Source: Candidatus Melainabacteria bacterium (lineage in GTDB: Bacteria > Cyanobacteriota > Vampirovibrionia > Obscuribacterales > Obscuribacteraceae). From it: a stretch of DNA of 64,000 nucleotides. Shown here piece after piece: positions 26,277 to 35,838 of this stretch; the first letter of the stretch is position 1, and every line of letters starts with the position of its first letter. The notes under the pieces were generated by a model. The model saw only the letters and a list, made by a program, of their open reading frames with translations. It did not search any database and was not told the origin of the DNA. The stretch spans positions 1,364,001 to 1,428,000 of the forward strand of contig JADJWK010000001.1 in NCBI GenBank assembly GCA_016716405.1, written 5' to 3'. Made by a program: the position numbers and the translations under genes.

Positions 26277-27851
26277 TTAGTGCTTGAAGCAGCGCTGGCC
26301 GGTGAGCAGCATGGTGATACCGTGGCTGGCGGCAGCTTCCACGACTTCTTTGTCTTTGATGCTTCCGCCGGGCTGGACGATGACACTGATGCCCGCCGCC
26401 GCCGCCGCTTCGATATTGTCGGTAGCGGGGAAGAAAGCGTCGCTTGCCAGCACCGCGCCCCGGGCCGCTTCGCCGGCTTGCGCCAGGGCGATTTTGACGC
26501 TGGCGATGCGGCTTGTCTGCCCGATGCCGAAGCCCAGGGATTTGCCGTCCCTGGCGATGAAGATGGCATTGCTGGTGAGGTGCTTGACCACATTCCAGGC
26601 GAAGGCCACATCTTTGTCCAGGCTTTCGATACGTTTGCCGGCGGCGAGCTCGAAAGCGCTTGCTTTCACCGGGGGCTCGTCGGCTCTCTCGATGATCCAG
26701 CCGAAATCTTGCAGGTCTCTGAGCTTCCAGCTCTGGGCAGTGTAACGGCTGAGGACATCGGGTTTGTACTGGAGCACCCGGACATTTTTCTTCTTGAGCA
26801 GCTTGTCCAGCGCCTCGGCAGTAAACGCCGGAGCGGCGACGATCTCCACGAAGCCTTTCGTCATCTCGTCGACGATTTCTCCGGTGACCTCGCCGGTGAA
26901 GCCGAAGATGCCGCCGAATGCCGAGATCGGGTCGGTGCTCAGGGCTTTGTCGAAAGCCTCCATCAGGGTCTTGCCCTCGGCGATGCCGCAGGGGTTGTTA
27001 TGCTTGATTATGCAGACGCCCGGGTCTTTCAGCTCTTTCAAGAAAGTGGTGAGAGCGAAGGTGTCCACCAGATTGTTGGATGACATCTCTTTGCCCTGGA
27101 GCTGCTCGAAAGGCGGGAAGTCGGAGCCCCGGCCATTGCCCTCTCCGGGGGCTGCGTACCAGATCGCCGATTGATGCGGATTCTCGCCGTAACGCAGAGA
27201 CTGGTATTGCTTGAGGTTCAGGTTGAGGCTTTCTGGCAGTTTGGACTTGGGCGCCTCCGGCTCGGCGGCGGCGACATTGCCCGCCAGGTACGCACTGATG
27301 GCGGTATCATAGGAGCGGGTCCGCTCGAAGGCGGCGAGAGCGAGCTTGCGGCGGAAGTCTTTAGTGGACTTGCCCCTGTTCTCTTGCAGGTGGGCGAGAA
27401 CGCTCTCATACTGGGCTGGATCGCAGACGATCATGACCCGGTCGAAATTCTTGGCGGCGGCTCGCAGGAGGGTGACTCCGCCGATATCGATCTCCTCGAT
27501 CATCTTCGATTCGGGCAGCCCCTCGGCGAGCCTCTTCTCGAAAGGATAGAGGTTGCAGATGAGGATGTCGATCTCGGGAAGGGAGAGATCTTTGAGACAG
27601 GCCCGGTCGGCGTCGGTGTCACGGGAGAGAATGCCGGCGAAGACGTGGGGATGAAGAGTCTTGACCCGGCCGCCGAGGATCTCGGGAAAACCGGTAAGGT
27701 CCTCGACCTTGCCGCAGGGAATTTGCTTCTCGGAAAGGAATTTCGCCGTGCTTGTCGTGGCGACGAATTCGAAACTGCCTGCCGAAGCCAGCCCTTTCGC
27801 GAATTCTTCCAGTCCGGTTTTGTCCGACACGCTCACTAAGACCGTTGCCAT
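26277..27851 (-). CDS. purH: Bifunctional AICAR formyltransferase/IMP cyclohydrolase
   Basis: A 524-residue enzyme for the last two steps to IMP. The N-terminal cyclohydrolase domain has GGRVKTLHP and the ICNLYPFE strand; the C-terminal transformylase has the catalytic Lys-His in IIKHNNPCG and the typical end with QPGGSIKD and the terminal CFKH. Length matches the family. ATG 27851 follows AAAGGAG at good spacing. It lies 14 bases downstream of purM in the purine operon. Confidence 0.98.
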   Translation of the reverse strand: MATVLVSVSDKTGLEEFAKGLASAGSFEFVATTSTAKFLSEKQIPCGKVEDLTGFPEILGGRVKTLHPHVFAGILSRDTDADRACLKDLSLPEIDILICNLYPFEKRLAEGLPESKMIEEIDIGGVTLLRAAAKNFDRVMIVCDPAQYESVLAHLQENRGKSTKDFRRKLALAAFERTRSYDTAISAYLAGNVAAAEPEAPKSKLPESLNLNLKQYQSLRYGENPHQSAIWYAAPGEGNGRGSDFPPFEQLQGKEMSSNNLVDTFALTTFLKELKDPGVCIIKHNNPCGIAEGKTLMEAFDKALSTDPISAFGGIFGFTGEVTGEIVDEMTKGFVEIVAAPAFTAEALDKLLKKKNVRVLQYKPDVLSRYTAQSWKLRDLQDFGWIIERADEPPVKASAFELAAGKRIESLDKDVAFAWNVVKHLTSNAIFIARDGKSLGFGIGQTSRIASVKIALAQAGEAARGAVLASDAFFPATDNIEAAAAAGISVIVQPGGSIKDKEVVEAAASHGITMLLTGQRCFKH

Positions 27852-27865
27852 TTCGTTTCTCCTTT

Positions 27866-28882
27866 CTACAGATCGAACTCCCTTTCCGCTCCAGGCGCTC
27901 CTTTGACCGTGAGCCCTGCTTTCTTGCTGCTGCTTATCTCGCCTACCGGTCGAGCCTCGAAGCCCGACTGGTCGAAGATCCTCAGAATCGTCCCGACATT
28001 GTCCGGGGCCGCCATCAGGCAGAGCCCCATGCCCATGTTGAAGGTCCGGTACATCTCCCGGGCGGGCACCGAGCCGGCTATCTCCGCCAGCGCCCGGGGC
28101 ACCGGGAGATGCTCTTCGATGGTATAGCCGAGCTTGTCGTTCGGTCGGGTGATATTGGTCCAGCCACCACCGGTGATATGAGCCAGGGCTTTGACGATGC
28201 CGGGATACTCACTGAATAGACGCACCACCGGCGCGACATAGATATGGGTCGGTATGAGCAGGTCGTCGCGCAGAGGGCTGTCGGCGCCGATGAGCTTGCG
28301 GGCAAGCGAAAGTCCGTTGCTGTGGATGCCGCTCGATGCCACGCCGATGAGGATATCTCCCCTGGCGAGATCGTCCCCGGTGATCAGGGACTCCCGGCTG
28401 ACCGTGCCCATGGCGAAGCCTGCCAGGTCGAAATGACCGTGGTCGTAAAGATCCGGCAGCTCGGCGGTCTCACCGCCCACCAGGAGCATGCCTGCCAGAT
28501 CGCAGCCTCTTATGATCCCGGACAGGAGGCTGTCCGAGACCCGCTCGTCCAGGGCGCCGGTGGCATAGTAGTCGAGAAATGCTACGGGTTTGGCTCCGAC
28601 ACAGATGAGGTCGTTGGCGCACATGGCGACCAGATCTATACCGATTCCTTCGAAGCTGTTCTTCTCCAGCGCGACAAGGAGCTTGGTGCCGACTCCGTCG
28701 GTGGTCATGGCGACGCCCTGACTCTCGCTTACCGGATAGACGCTGGCATAACCGCCGGAGGCATGCCAGAGACGCTCGTGACCTTTACGTCTGGCCGAGA
28801 CCTTGAGGCGGGTGACGAAGGACTCCGCCTTTTGTATGTCTACACCGGCCTCCGCATAAGATCTGGGGTCCTTGTTGCTCAT
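27866..28882 (-). CDS. purM: AIR synthase
   Basis: A 338-residue phosphoribosylformylglycinamidine cyclo-ligase, forming AIR from FGAM with ATP. Family marks: SYAEAGVDI at the start, TTDGVGTKLLVA, GGETAELPDLY and ITGGGWTNI, all ATP-binding elements of the PurM/PurL fold. The ATG at 28882 follows AGGAGC; the longer frame upstream runs into purQ and is not used. It lies 11 bases downstream of purQ. Confidence 0.97.
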   Translation of the reverse strand: MSNKDPRSYAEAGVDIQKAESFVTRLKVSARRKGHERLWHASGGYASVYPVSESQGVAMTTDGVGTKLLVALEKNSFEGIGIDLVAMCANDLICVGAKPVAFLDYYATGALDERVSDSLLSGIIRGCDLAGMLLVGGETAELPDLYDHGHFDLAGFAMGTVSRESLITGDDLARGDILIGVASSGIHSNGLSLARKLIGADSPLRDDLLIPTHIYVAPVVRLFSEYPGIVKALAHITGGGWTNITRPNDKLGYTIEEHLPVPRALAEIAGSVPAREMYRTFNMGMGLCLMAAPDNVGTILRIFDQSGFEARPVGEISSSKKAGLTVKGAPGAEREFDL

Positions 28883-28893
28883 TCGAGTGCTCC

Positions 28894-29661
28894 TCACATC
28901 GACCCGGCAAGTTTGCAGGCGTTTCTTAAGATCGCCAGACCATGGGGCGCCGGGCTGTTTTTCTCGTAATCCCTGTCCCGGGCTTTCATTCCGGTCCAGT
29001 CCGGGTGCTGGCTCCAGCGAACGAAAGCCTCGGGGTGAGGCATCATACCGAGGATGGTGCCGGCCTCGTTTTGCAGAGCAGCGATTCTGTCCTGGCTGCC
29101 GTTTATGTCCTCTAGATAGTGCAGGCATGAGAGGCTGCGGACCAGATCTTTCGAGTCTTCTCTGGCGCTGATCCTGCCCTCGCCGTGCCTGACAGGCAGA
29201 GCGATCTCGGTGAGCCCTTCCAGATAGCCGCTTGCCTTTTCGGGCTCGACCTCGAGTGCCACCCATTTGTTCAAGAAACGGCCGGAGCTGTTTTTGAGGA
29301 GGCTGACATAGCGTTGCCGGGCGTCATCGACCCGGGTGGGCAGGAGCCCCATCTGCACGAGAGCCTGGAAGCCGTTGCAGATTCCCATAACGAGCCGCCC
29401 CCGATCTATGTAGCGGTGAAGGCTATCTTTCAGCCCGTGCATTATTTTGATTGCCAGGACCCTACCGCTGGCGATCTCGTCTCCGAAGGAGAAGCCTCCG
29501 GGGAGCACCAGGAGCGATGCCTCATCGAGACGAGCCGGGCTCTCGAGCAGCCGCGATATATGAACGGTCTCGGCCTCGAAGCCGGCTAACTCCAGACCGA
29601 AGCGAGTCTCGTCCTCGCAATTGATCCCGTCCCCGGATAGAACAAGCGCCCGCGGTTTCAT
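28894..29661 (-). CDS. purQ: FGAM synthase, glutaminase subunit
   Basis: A 255-residue class I glutamine amidotransferase that supplies ammonia to PurL. The catalytic Cys is in GICNGFQALV and the catalytic His in GMMPHPEAF. The ATG at 29661 overlaps the purL stop and has GGAGGG about 8 bases ahead. A separate purQ next to an approximately 1000-residue purL with a PurS-like part is a known but less common arrangement. Confidence 0.97.
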   Translation of the reverse strand: MKPRALVLSGDGINCEDETRFGLELAGFEAETVHISRLLESPARLDEASLLVLPGGFSFGDEIASGRVLAIKIMHGLKDSLHRYIDRGRLVMGICNGFQALVQMGLLPTRVDDARQRYVSLLKNSSGRFLNKWVALEVEPEKASGYLEGLTEIALPVRHGEGRISAREDSKDLVRSLSCLHYLEDINGSQDRIAALQNEAGTILGMMPHPEAFVRWSQHPDWTGMKARDRDYEKNSPAPHGLAILRNACKLAGSM

Positions 29662-32600
29662 CACAATGCCCTCCCGTCGACGCCGGTTATCGGCAGTGGT
29701 CTCATCCAGGCTTCAAGGAGCCTGGATGCTGGAACTTCGAAGCCGGTATCGCCTGTAGTGACTTTCAAAAGCGGCTCGTCGATCACTCTGCCGAGCTCGA
29801 CTATCTCGATACCGGCATCGGCGAAGCCGAGCTTCTCGAAGCGGTCCTTGCTGGCAGCCGGGAGGGATACAAGAATTCGGCTCGGTCCTTCCGCGAAGAG
29901 GACGAAGTCCGGTTGCTGCCCGGTCTGCGTAAGGATGGGAGTGATATCGATCTCGGCGCCGCTGCCGCTGCCCAGCACCTTTTCAGCAAGAGCTACGAGG
30001 AGACCGCCCTCGCTCAAGTCGTGGGCGGAATGCAGGAGCTCTTCTCTGACGGCCTGATGGATCATTCTATAGAGAGCAGGGGCTGCTTTGAAATCCAGGG
30101 CGGCAAGCTGCCGGTCGCGCTTGCCGTAGAGCATGCTGAAGTGGCTGCCGGTGATGGACTGGCTGCCGCAGCTCAACAGGTAAATCAAATCTCCCGGGAC
30201 TTTGAGATTGCTCGACAGCGCCTGCTCGCTGTTTGCTATCCGGCCCATGGCGGAGACGAGCAGCGTCGGCGGTATCGAAAGACGCACCTGACCGTCGTCG
30301 AAGTCGTTTTTCATGCTGTCTTTGCCCGAGATGAGCGGGGTCTTGAAAGCGAGACAGGCGTCGAAGAGTCCCTGGCAGGTGCGGACCAGCTGTCCGAGCT
30401 TATAAGATCCGTCCGGATTGCCCGGGGATTGTACGGGATCTGGCCAGCAGAAATTGTCCAGCAGGCTGATTGTGTCGGGGTCGGCGCCGGCGCAGACGGC
30501 GTTTCTGATCGCTTCATCTACGGCGAAAGCAGCCATCGAATAAGGATCGTATTCGCTCCACTGGGGCGCTAGACCGTTCGCTATCACAAGACCTTCGGGG
30601 CGTTCGTGAAGAGGCTTGATCACCGCCGCGTCGCAGGGGGCTTTTTGATCAGGTCCCATTAACGGCTTGATGACGCTGCGCCCCTGCACCTCGTGATCGT
30701 ATTGCCTGATAATCCGCTCCCGGCTGGCGATATTCTCATGGCTGAGAAGCGCCAGCAGAGCTTCTTCGTATCCAGGCGCCCTGCCGGGAGAGACAGTCGG
30801 CTCCGGGGCCTGCCAGGCGGCTCGCAGCGACAGGACCGGGTTGCCCTCGTGGAGGAAGTCGAGAGAAAGGCTCGCCACCACCCGGTTACCACGTTTGACG
30901 GTGAAGCTGCCGCTGTCGTCGAACTCGCCTATATCCACTGCTTCGACGCCATAGGTCGAAGCCAGGTCGATCAACTCGTCGGGCCTGTCGGTTGACATGG
31001 TCATGCGCTCTTGAGATTCGGAGACGACGATCTCCCAGTCGGCGAGACCCGGGTATTTGAGTGGTACTTTCGCCAGATCGATAGTGGCACCGCCTGTCAG
31101 GTTGGCCATCTCGCCCACCGAAGACGAGAGCCCGCCGGCGCCATTGTCGGTGATACCGGTAAGCAGACCGCGGTCGCGAGCGTCGATGACGAAGTCGATA
31201 AGGCGTTTTTGCGTAAAAGGATCCCCTATCTGCACGGCGGTCACCGGCGAGCCTTCATGAAGGGCTTCCGATGAGAAGGTGGCGCCGTGGATGCCGTCCT
31301 TGCCGACCCGGCCTCCGGCAACCACGATCCGGTCGCCTTTTTGCGTATGCTTGGCGATCATGTCGATCTGGTCGCGTTTTATCGGGAGTAGCCCGCCGGT
31401 CCCGCAGAAGACCAGGGGCTTGCCCCGGTAGCGGTCGTCGAAATAGACCGCCCCGTTGACCGTGGGAATGCCGCTTTTGTTGCCACCGTCCTCGACACCA
31501 TGACGGACGTCTCTGGGAATCGTCTCCGGGGGCAGGAGCTTCGGTCGCATGGCCAGCTCCTGCGATGCCGGAGAGGCGAAGCAGAAGACATCGGTATTGA
31601 AAATAGGCTTGGCGCCGAGACCGGTGCCGAGAATATCGCGATTGACCCCGAGGATGCCGGTCAGGGCGCCGCCGAAGGGCTCCAGAGCGGAAGGCGAGTT
31701 GTGGGTCTCGACTTTGAAGCAGACCGCCCAGTCATCGGTCCAGCGTACCACCCCCGAGTTGTCCTCGAAGACCGAGAGCAGGTCCGGCCGCTCTTCTCTC
31801 AGTCTGGCGGTGGCGCCTTTGATAAATGTCTTGTAGAGGCTTTTCACAAAACGATTATGCTCCGGCGCATCGGCACCGGAGGTGGAGAGCCTCTCGGAGT
31901 ATTCGATCTCGGCATTGAAGATCTTGTGCTTGCAATGCTCGGACCATGTCTGGGCGATGATCTCGAGTTCCACGTCGGTGGGCGCATCGGGAAGCCCGAT
32001 CTCCTCGCGAGTCTTTCTGCGATTCTCGTCCTCGAAGTGCTCTTTGATACAGCGCATCTCGGCGAGGTTGAGAGCCAGGAGCCGATCCCGGCTCAGGGCG
32101 AGCAATCCGTCGTCGTCCAGCTCCAGGTCGATGTCCTCCGGTGGCGCCGGGCGCTTCAGCTTCACTCTCGGAAAAGAAAGAATAGCGGCGGCGCCTGCCA
32201 GGGGAGCGATCTCGAAAGTCTCCACAAGGGGATGGAAAAGACGATAGCGGGATTTCTCGAAAATGATGTCCTCTTCTTCCTGACCGTCGAAGAGATAGAA
32301 CGAGCCCGAAGCGACTCTCACGGCACCGCGGGGCATTCCTGTAAGGACCAGAGCTTCTTCCACTGTGTGGGCGAGGTTGTCGGTAACGCCGGGGTGGAAT
32401 TGTTTCTGGGCGAAATAGACATAGCCTTCTTTTTTCCAGGCGGCAAGAAGGTCGGTCAGATCGGCGCCGCCGGCGAGGTGGCCCTCCTGGTAGGAAGCGT
32501 CCACCAGGACTTCGTTGAGGGACTGCTCGAGCTTGACCCGGCAGGTATCGGGGTGGCAGTCGAGCCAGTAAGCAGGATGCCGGTCCGCTCCCGGCGCCAG

Positions 32601-32708
32601 GACCAGGAAGAGGAGCGTGATACCGGCTCCGGCTCTGGCTCTGCCTGGTTCTGCGCTCTCGATATCGACTGGATTCTGTATAGCTTTCTGGCTCGCTTCC
32701 CGGCTCAT
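29661..32708 (-). CDS. purL: FGAM synthase, large form with PurS-like N-terminal part
   Basis: A 1015-residue protein forming FGAM from FGAR. After an N-terminal stretch of about 90 residues it has a PurS-like segment (KQFHPGVTDNLAHTVEEAL), then the PurL core with TWSEHCKHKIF, VETHNSPSALEPFGG, ITDNGAGGLSSSVGEM and HDLSEGGLLVALAE. It is longer than the small PurL (about 740) that needs a separate PurS, and shorter than the large form with a fused amidotransferase, so the cell uses PurL plus PurQ with no separate purS. The ATG overlaps the purN stop as ATGA. Confidence 0.96.
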   Translation of the reverse strand: MSREASQKAIQNPVDIESAEPGRARAGAGITLLFLVLAPGADRHPAYWLDCHPDTCRVKLEQSLNEVLVDASYQEGHLAGGADLTDLLAAWKKEGYVYFAQKQFHPGVTDNLAHTVEEALVLTGMPRGAVRVASGSFYLFDGQEEEDIIFEKSRYRLFHPLVETFEIAPLAGAAAILSFPRVKLKRPAPPEDIDLELDDDGLLALSRDRLLALNLAEMRCIKEHFEDENRRKTREEIGLPDAPTDVELEIIAQTWSEHCKHKIFNAEIEYSERLSTSGADAPEHNRFVKSLYKTFIKGATARLREERPDLLSVFEDNSGVVRWTDDWAVCFKVETHNSPSALEPFGGALTGILGVNRDILGTGLGAKPIFNTDVFCFASPASQELAMRPKLLPPETIPRDVRHGVEDGGNKSGIPTVNGAVYFDDRYRGKPLVFCGTGGLLPIKRDQIDMIAKHTQKGDRIVVAGGRVGKDGIHGATFSSEALHEGSPVTAVQIGDPFTQKRLIDFVIDARDRGLLTGITDNGAGGLSSSVGEMANLTGGATIDLAKVPLKYPGLADWEIVVSESQERMTMSTDRPDELIDLASTYGVEAVDIGEFDDSGSFTVKRGNRVVASLSLDFLHEGNPVLSLRAAWQAPEPTVSPGRAPGYEEALLALLSHENIASRERIIRQYDHEVQGRSVIKPLMGPDQKAPCDAAVIKPLHERPEGLVIANGLAPQWSEYDPYSMAAFAVDEAIRNAVCAGADPDTISLLDNFCWPDPVQSPGNPDGSYKLGQLVRTCQGLFDACLAFKTPLISGKDSMKNDFDDGQVRLSIPPTLLVSAMGRIANSEQALSSNLKVPGDLIYLLSCGSQSITGSHFSMLYGKRDRQLAALDFKAAPALYRMIHQAVREELLHSAHDLSEGGLLVALAEKVLGSGSGAEIDITPILTQTGQQPDFVLFAEGPSRILVSLPAASKDRFEKLGFADAGIEIVELGRVIDEPLLKVTTGDTGFEVPASRLLEAWMRPLPITGVDGRAL

Positions 32709-33322
32709 GATCTGGCGGTCTCCCTGGCTGTGAGCTTGATGCCCGAACGGGCTATTTGCTCGAGGACGGCTGGATAGAGGGCGTGCTCCACCGAGAGCCC
32801 CCGGGCGCTGAAGCTTTCCAGGGTGTCGTCCGGAAAGCGTGGAAAGGGCTCCTGGGCGAGAATCGGCCCGTGATCGACTTTTTCATCTACCAGGTGCACT
32901 GTCACCCCCGATACTTTCACGCCATATTCGAAGGCGTCCCGGTAAGCATGGGTGCCGGGGAATGCCGGAAGCAGCGAGGGGTGGATATTGATCACCTTGA
33001 AATAACCTCTGTCATCGTGAAAAGCCTTGAGGAAATGGGGGCTGAGCACTCGCATATAGCCGGCGAGCACCACATAGTCGATCTGGTACCGGCGAAGATG
33101 CTCGAGGATCCTGTCCTCGTGCTCTCGTCTCTTGAGAGCCTTGTGACTGATGGCGAAAGTCTCGATGCCGTGCTGGGATGCCAGATCGAGAGCGGGCGCT
33201 TCGGGGTCGTTGCTCACCACTACTTCTATGCTGGCATCGAGCCGGCCGTCCTCCACTGCCTGGATTATGGCGTTGAGATTGGAGCCCCTCCCCGAGACGA
33301 AAATAGCTATTTTGATTGGCAT
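32705..33322 (-). CDS. purN: GAR formyltransferase (10-formyl-THF)
   Basis: A 205-residue enzyme that formylates GAR. Start motif FVSGRGSNLNAII, the catalytic Asn-His in VINIHPSLLPAFPG and Asp in VDEKVDHGPI are all present. The ATG at 33322 has GGGAGG about nine bases upstream and lies inside the end of purD, a 16-base overlap. It is the formate-independent route; no purT was seen. Confidence 0.97.
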   Translation of the reverse strand: MPIKIAIFVSGRGSNLNAIIQAVEDGRLDASIEVVVSNDPEAPALDLASQHGIETFAISHKALKRREHEDRILEHLRRYQIDYVVLAGYMRVLSPHFLKAFHDDRGYFKVINIHPSLLPAFPGTHAYRDAFEYGVKVSGVTVHLVDEKVDHGPILAQEPFPRFPDDTLESFSARGLSVEHALYPAVLEQIARSGIKLTARETARS

Positions 33323-34599
33323 CGGGCTATCACCCTCCCGGCTATGTCCCGTCTGTAGTCCATGTCTTCGAATCTGATTCGGGTCAGATTGTCATAAGCT
33401 TTGCGGGCCGCTGCTTCGATGGTGTCGCCGAGCCCGGTGACCGACAGCACCCGGCCGCCGTTGGTGACCAGGGTGCCGCCTTCGAGGGCGGTGCCGGCCT
33501 GGAAGAGTATGGCGTCCTCGTCCAGAGCGCCGGTCTCGATGGGCTTGCCTTTCGATGAGCCTGCCGGGTAAGACCGGGCGGCGGCCACTACGCAGCAGCT
33601 ATGGCGGCTGTCCCATTCCAGCTCGATCTGATCCAGGGTGCCCTCGCAGCAGGCGAATAGCGCCGGCACAAGGTCGCTTTTCAGTCTCGGCAGGAAGGTC
33701 TGGGTCTCGGGATCGCCGAAGCGAGCATTGAACTCGAGGGTATAAGGCTTGCCGTCCTCGATGAGGATACCGACGAAAAGAACGCCTTTATAATCCAGTT
33801 TGCCGTTAGCCAGAGCCCGGCGGATCGGCTCGATGATATCGCTCTCAATGGCATCGCGATAACGGTGGTAGGCGGGCACCGGGCTGTAAGCGCCCATGCC
33901 GCCGGTATTGGGACCGGCATCCTTGTCGAAGCGACGTTTGTGATCCTGGCAGGGGACCAGCTCGAGGATGGACTTGCCGTCACAGAGCAGGAATAATGAC
34001 AGCTCTTCGCCTGCGAGCCTGTCTTCGACGAGGACCAGGTCGCCGGCTTCGCCGAAAGCCCGCTCGTCGAAGATCTGGGCTAGAGCGCTCTCGACCTCGG
34101 CGATGGTATCGCATACGGTGACGCCCTTGCCGAAAGCGAGGCCGTCGGCTTTCACCACCCGGGCACGGTTGTTCTTGCGGGCGTATTCCAGAGCCTCCGT
34201 CTTGTTGTCGAAAACACCGTAGCCGGCGGTTGCCACGCCCATCGCGGTCATTTTCTCTTTGGCGTAGGCTTTGCTGGATTCGAGCCGGGCGGCGGCTGCC
34301 CGGGGTCCGAAACATTTGAGACCGCGCTGTTCCAGATAGTCGACAATGCCGTCGGCAAGAGGATTGTCCGGACCGATCACCACCAGGTCGACATTTTTCG
34401 AGAGGGCGAAATCGGCGATCTCGTCGAAAGCGCTCACGGCGATAGGGACATTCTCATTGCCTGCCAGGGTCGCGGTGCCACCGTTTCCCGGGGCGCAATA
34501 GAGCCGGCTTACCGAAGGGCTCGAGGCGATCTTCCAGGCCAGGGCATGCTCCCTGCCGCCGCCGCCTACGATCAAAATGATTTTCTTCGAGTCGCTCAT
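33307..34599 (-). CDS. purD: Phosphoribosylamine-glycine ligase
   Basis: A 430-residue ATP-grasp enzyme that joins phosphoribosylamine and glycine. Marks: VGGGGREHALAWKI, the ATP loop VKADGLAFGKGV, PNTGGMGAYSPVP and EFNARFGDPETQ. The ATG overlaps the purC stop as ATGA. Length and layout are those of the family. Confidence 0.97.
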   Translation of the reverse strand: MSDSKKIILIVGGGGREHALAWKIASSPSVSRLYCAPGNGGTATLAGNENVPIAVSAFDEIADFALSKNVDLVVIGPDNPLADGIVDYLEQRGLKCFGPRAAAARLESSKAYAKEKMTAMGVATAGYGVFDNKTEALEYARKNNRARVVKADGLAFGKGVTVCDTIAEVESALAQIFDERAFGEAGDLVLVEDRLAGEELSLFLLCDGKSILELVPCQDHKRRFDKDAGPNTGGMGAYSPVPAYHRYRDAIESDIIEPIRRALANGKLDYKGVLFVGILIEDGKPYTLEFNARFGDPETQTFLPRLKSDLVPALFACCEGTLDQIELEWDSRHSCCVVAAARSYPAGSSKGKPIETGALDEDAILFQAGTALEGGTLVTNGGRVLSVTGLGDTIEAAARKAYDNLTRIRFEDMDYRRDIAGRVIARCQSK

Positions 34600-35792
34600 G
34601 CTCCGGTCCTTCTATTCTCCAGCTCGGAAAGGTTGGTCACCAGGCTGTCCAGATCCCCTGCGCCGGCAAATACCTCGCTTCCTTTCAGGGTATTGGCCAG
34701 GACCGGATAGAGCCTGTCCACAAGCTCTTTCTCTTGTTTCGATAGAGGCTGCGGGCTCTGACCCAGGTCCTCCAGGCAGATCTCTTTGAAAGAGCGCTCC
34801 GGTGATTTTTTCCCCAGCCTCTTAGATTCCCGCACCGCCAGCTCCCAGGGGGTACCTTTATAGAGACGGCGGACCAGCTCTTTGGAAAGATGCTTGCCTT
34901 TGTAGATCAAACGCAGCTCATCGGGTCCGATACTGTCTGCCAGAAGCAGTCTGGTGCTGCCGTCTTCGCCGTGTTCGGCGACGAATTCGAACTTGCCGTC
35001 CCAGAGCTCGATCTTGCAGGAAGCGAAAATATGGTGCAGAGCGAGAGCCAGGTCCCAGGTGAGCTCCAGTAGAGCCTCGAAGCTTTCCGGGCAGAGCGCC
35101 GACATCTGTGCGGCTTCCTGATATTGAAGATGCCTGTCCTGGGGCTCGAGCTTGGTGAAAAACTCGATGACCGGGCGGTCGAACCAGGCCCCGGGCTCAG
35201 GTCTTTCCGCCAGGCCCAGGCTGAGGGCATAGTCGGGATCGGCCGCCAGCCTCTCGATGAGCGAGCTTCCCTCGGGCATGCCGAAACGGAAAACCACCTC
35301 CAGGGGCACCAGGCGCCTGAGGGGCCGTCTTTCCGGAAGTTGCGGGTAGAAATAGAGATCCCGGCCGGCCACTATCCGGTGCTCAGGATTGAGGACCTCA
35401 GCCTCGAGCACCTCCATGAAGAGGGCGCCTGACTCTTCTCGGATAGCCTTGAAATGATGGTCCAGACCGTTCTCGGTCAGGGCTTTCATGACCGGATGAT
35501 TAAGACGACCGGAAAGAAACTCCTGGTTAATCTTGTCTTGCAACAGTACGCTTTTCGATAGCTCCTGCCAGAACTCCGCTCTTGCCAGGGTCTCGAAGAA
35601 ATGCGCTCCGAGAAGCGCCAGGGACCTGCCTTTATCGGCTATGGTGTCGGGCATCTTGCCCCAGTCGAAGATGGAATAGTCGTCGGTGAACTCGAACCAG
35701 AGCAGACCCTTTTCACCGGGCGCCTGCCAGAGCCTCTTGACCGAACCCTCATAAACCAGCCTTCTGGTATCTGCTTTATCGAGGTTGACCAA
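34596..35792 (-). CDS. purC: SAICAR synthetase, long form
   Basis: A 398-residue phosphoribosylaminoimidazole-succinocarboxamide synthase. It has the family start (YEGSVKRLW, DDYSIFDWGKMPDTIADKG), an RDLYFYP region, ELWDGKFEF and SIGPDELRL. Usual PurC is about 240-300 residues, so this is a long variant with extra residues in the middle and at the C-terminus. The start is TTG 35792, with GGAGG seven bases upstream. It follows purF by 46 bases. Confidence 0.93.
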   Translation of the reverse strand: MVNLDKADTRRLVYEGSVKRLWQAPGEKGLLWFEFTDDYSIFDWGKMPDTIADKGRSLALLGAHFFETLARAEFWQELSKSVLLQDKINQEFLSGRLNHPVMKALTENGLDHHFKAIREESGALFMEVLEAEVLNPEHRIVAGRDLYFYPQLPERRPLRRLVPLEVVFRFGMPEGSSLIERLAADPDYALSLGLAERPEPGAWFDRPVIEFFTKLEPQDRHLQYQEAAQMSALCPESFEALLELTWDLALALHHIFASCKIELWDGKFEFVAEHGEDGSTRLLLADSIGPDELRLIYKGKHLSKELVRRLYKGTPWELAVRESKRLGKKSPERSFKEICLEDLGQSPQPLSKQEKELVDRLYPVLANTLKGSEVFAGAGDLDSLVTNLSELENRRTGA

Positions 35793-35838
35793 GATTCGCC
35801 TCCGTGATTGTTGTTTGGATCGGCACCGTGTATGTTGC

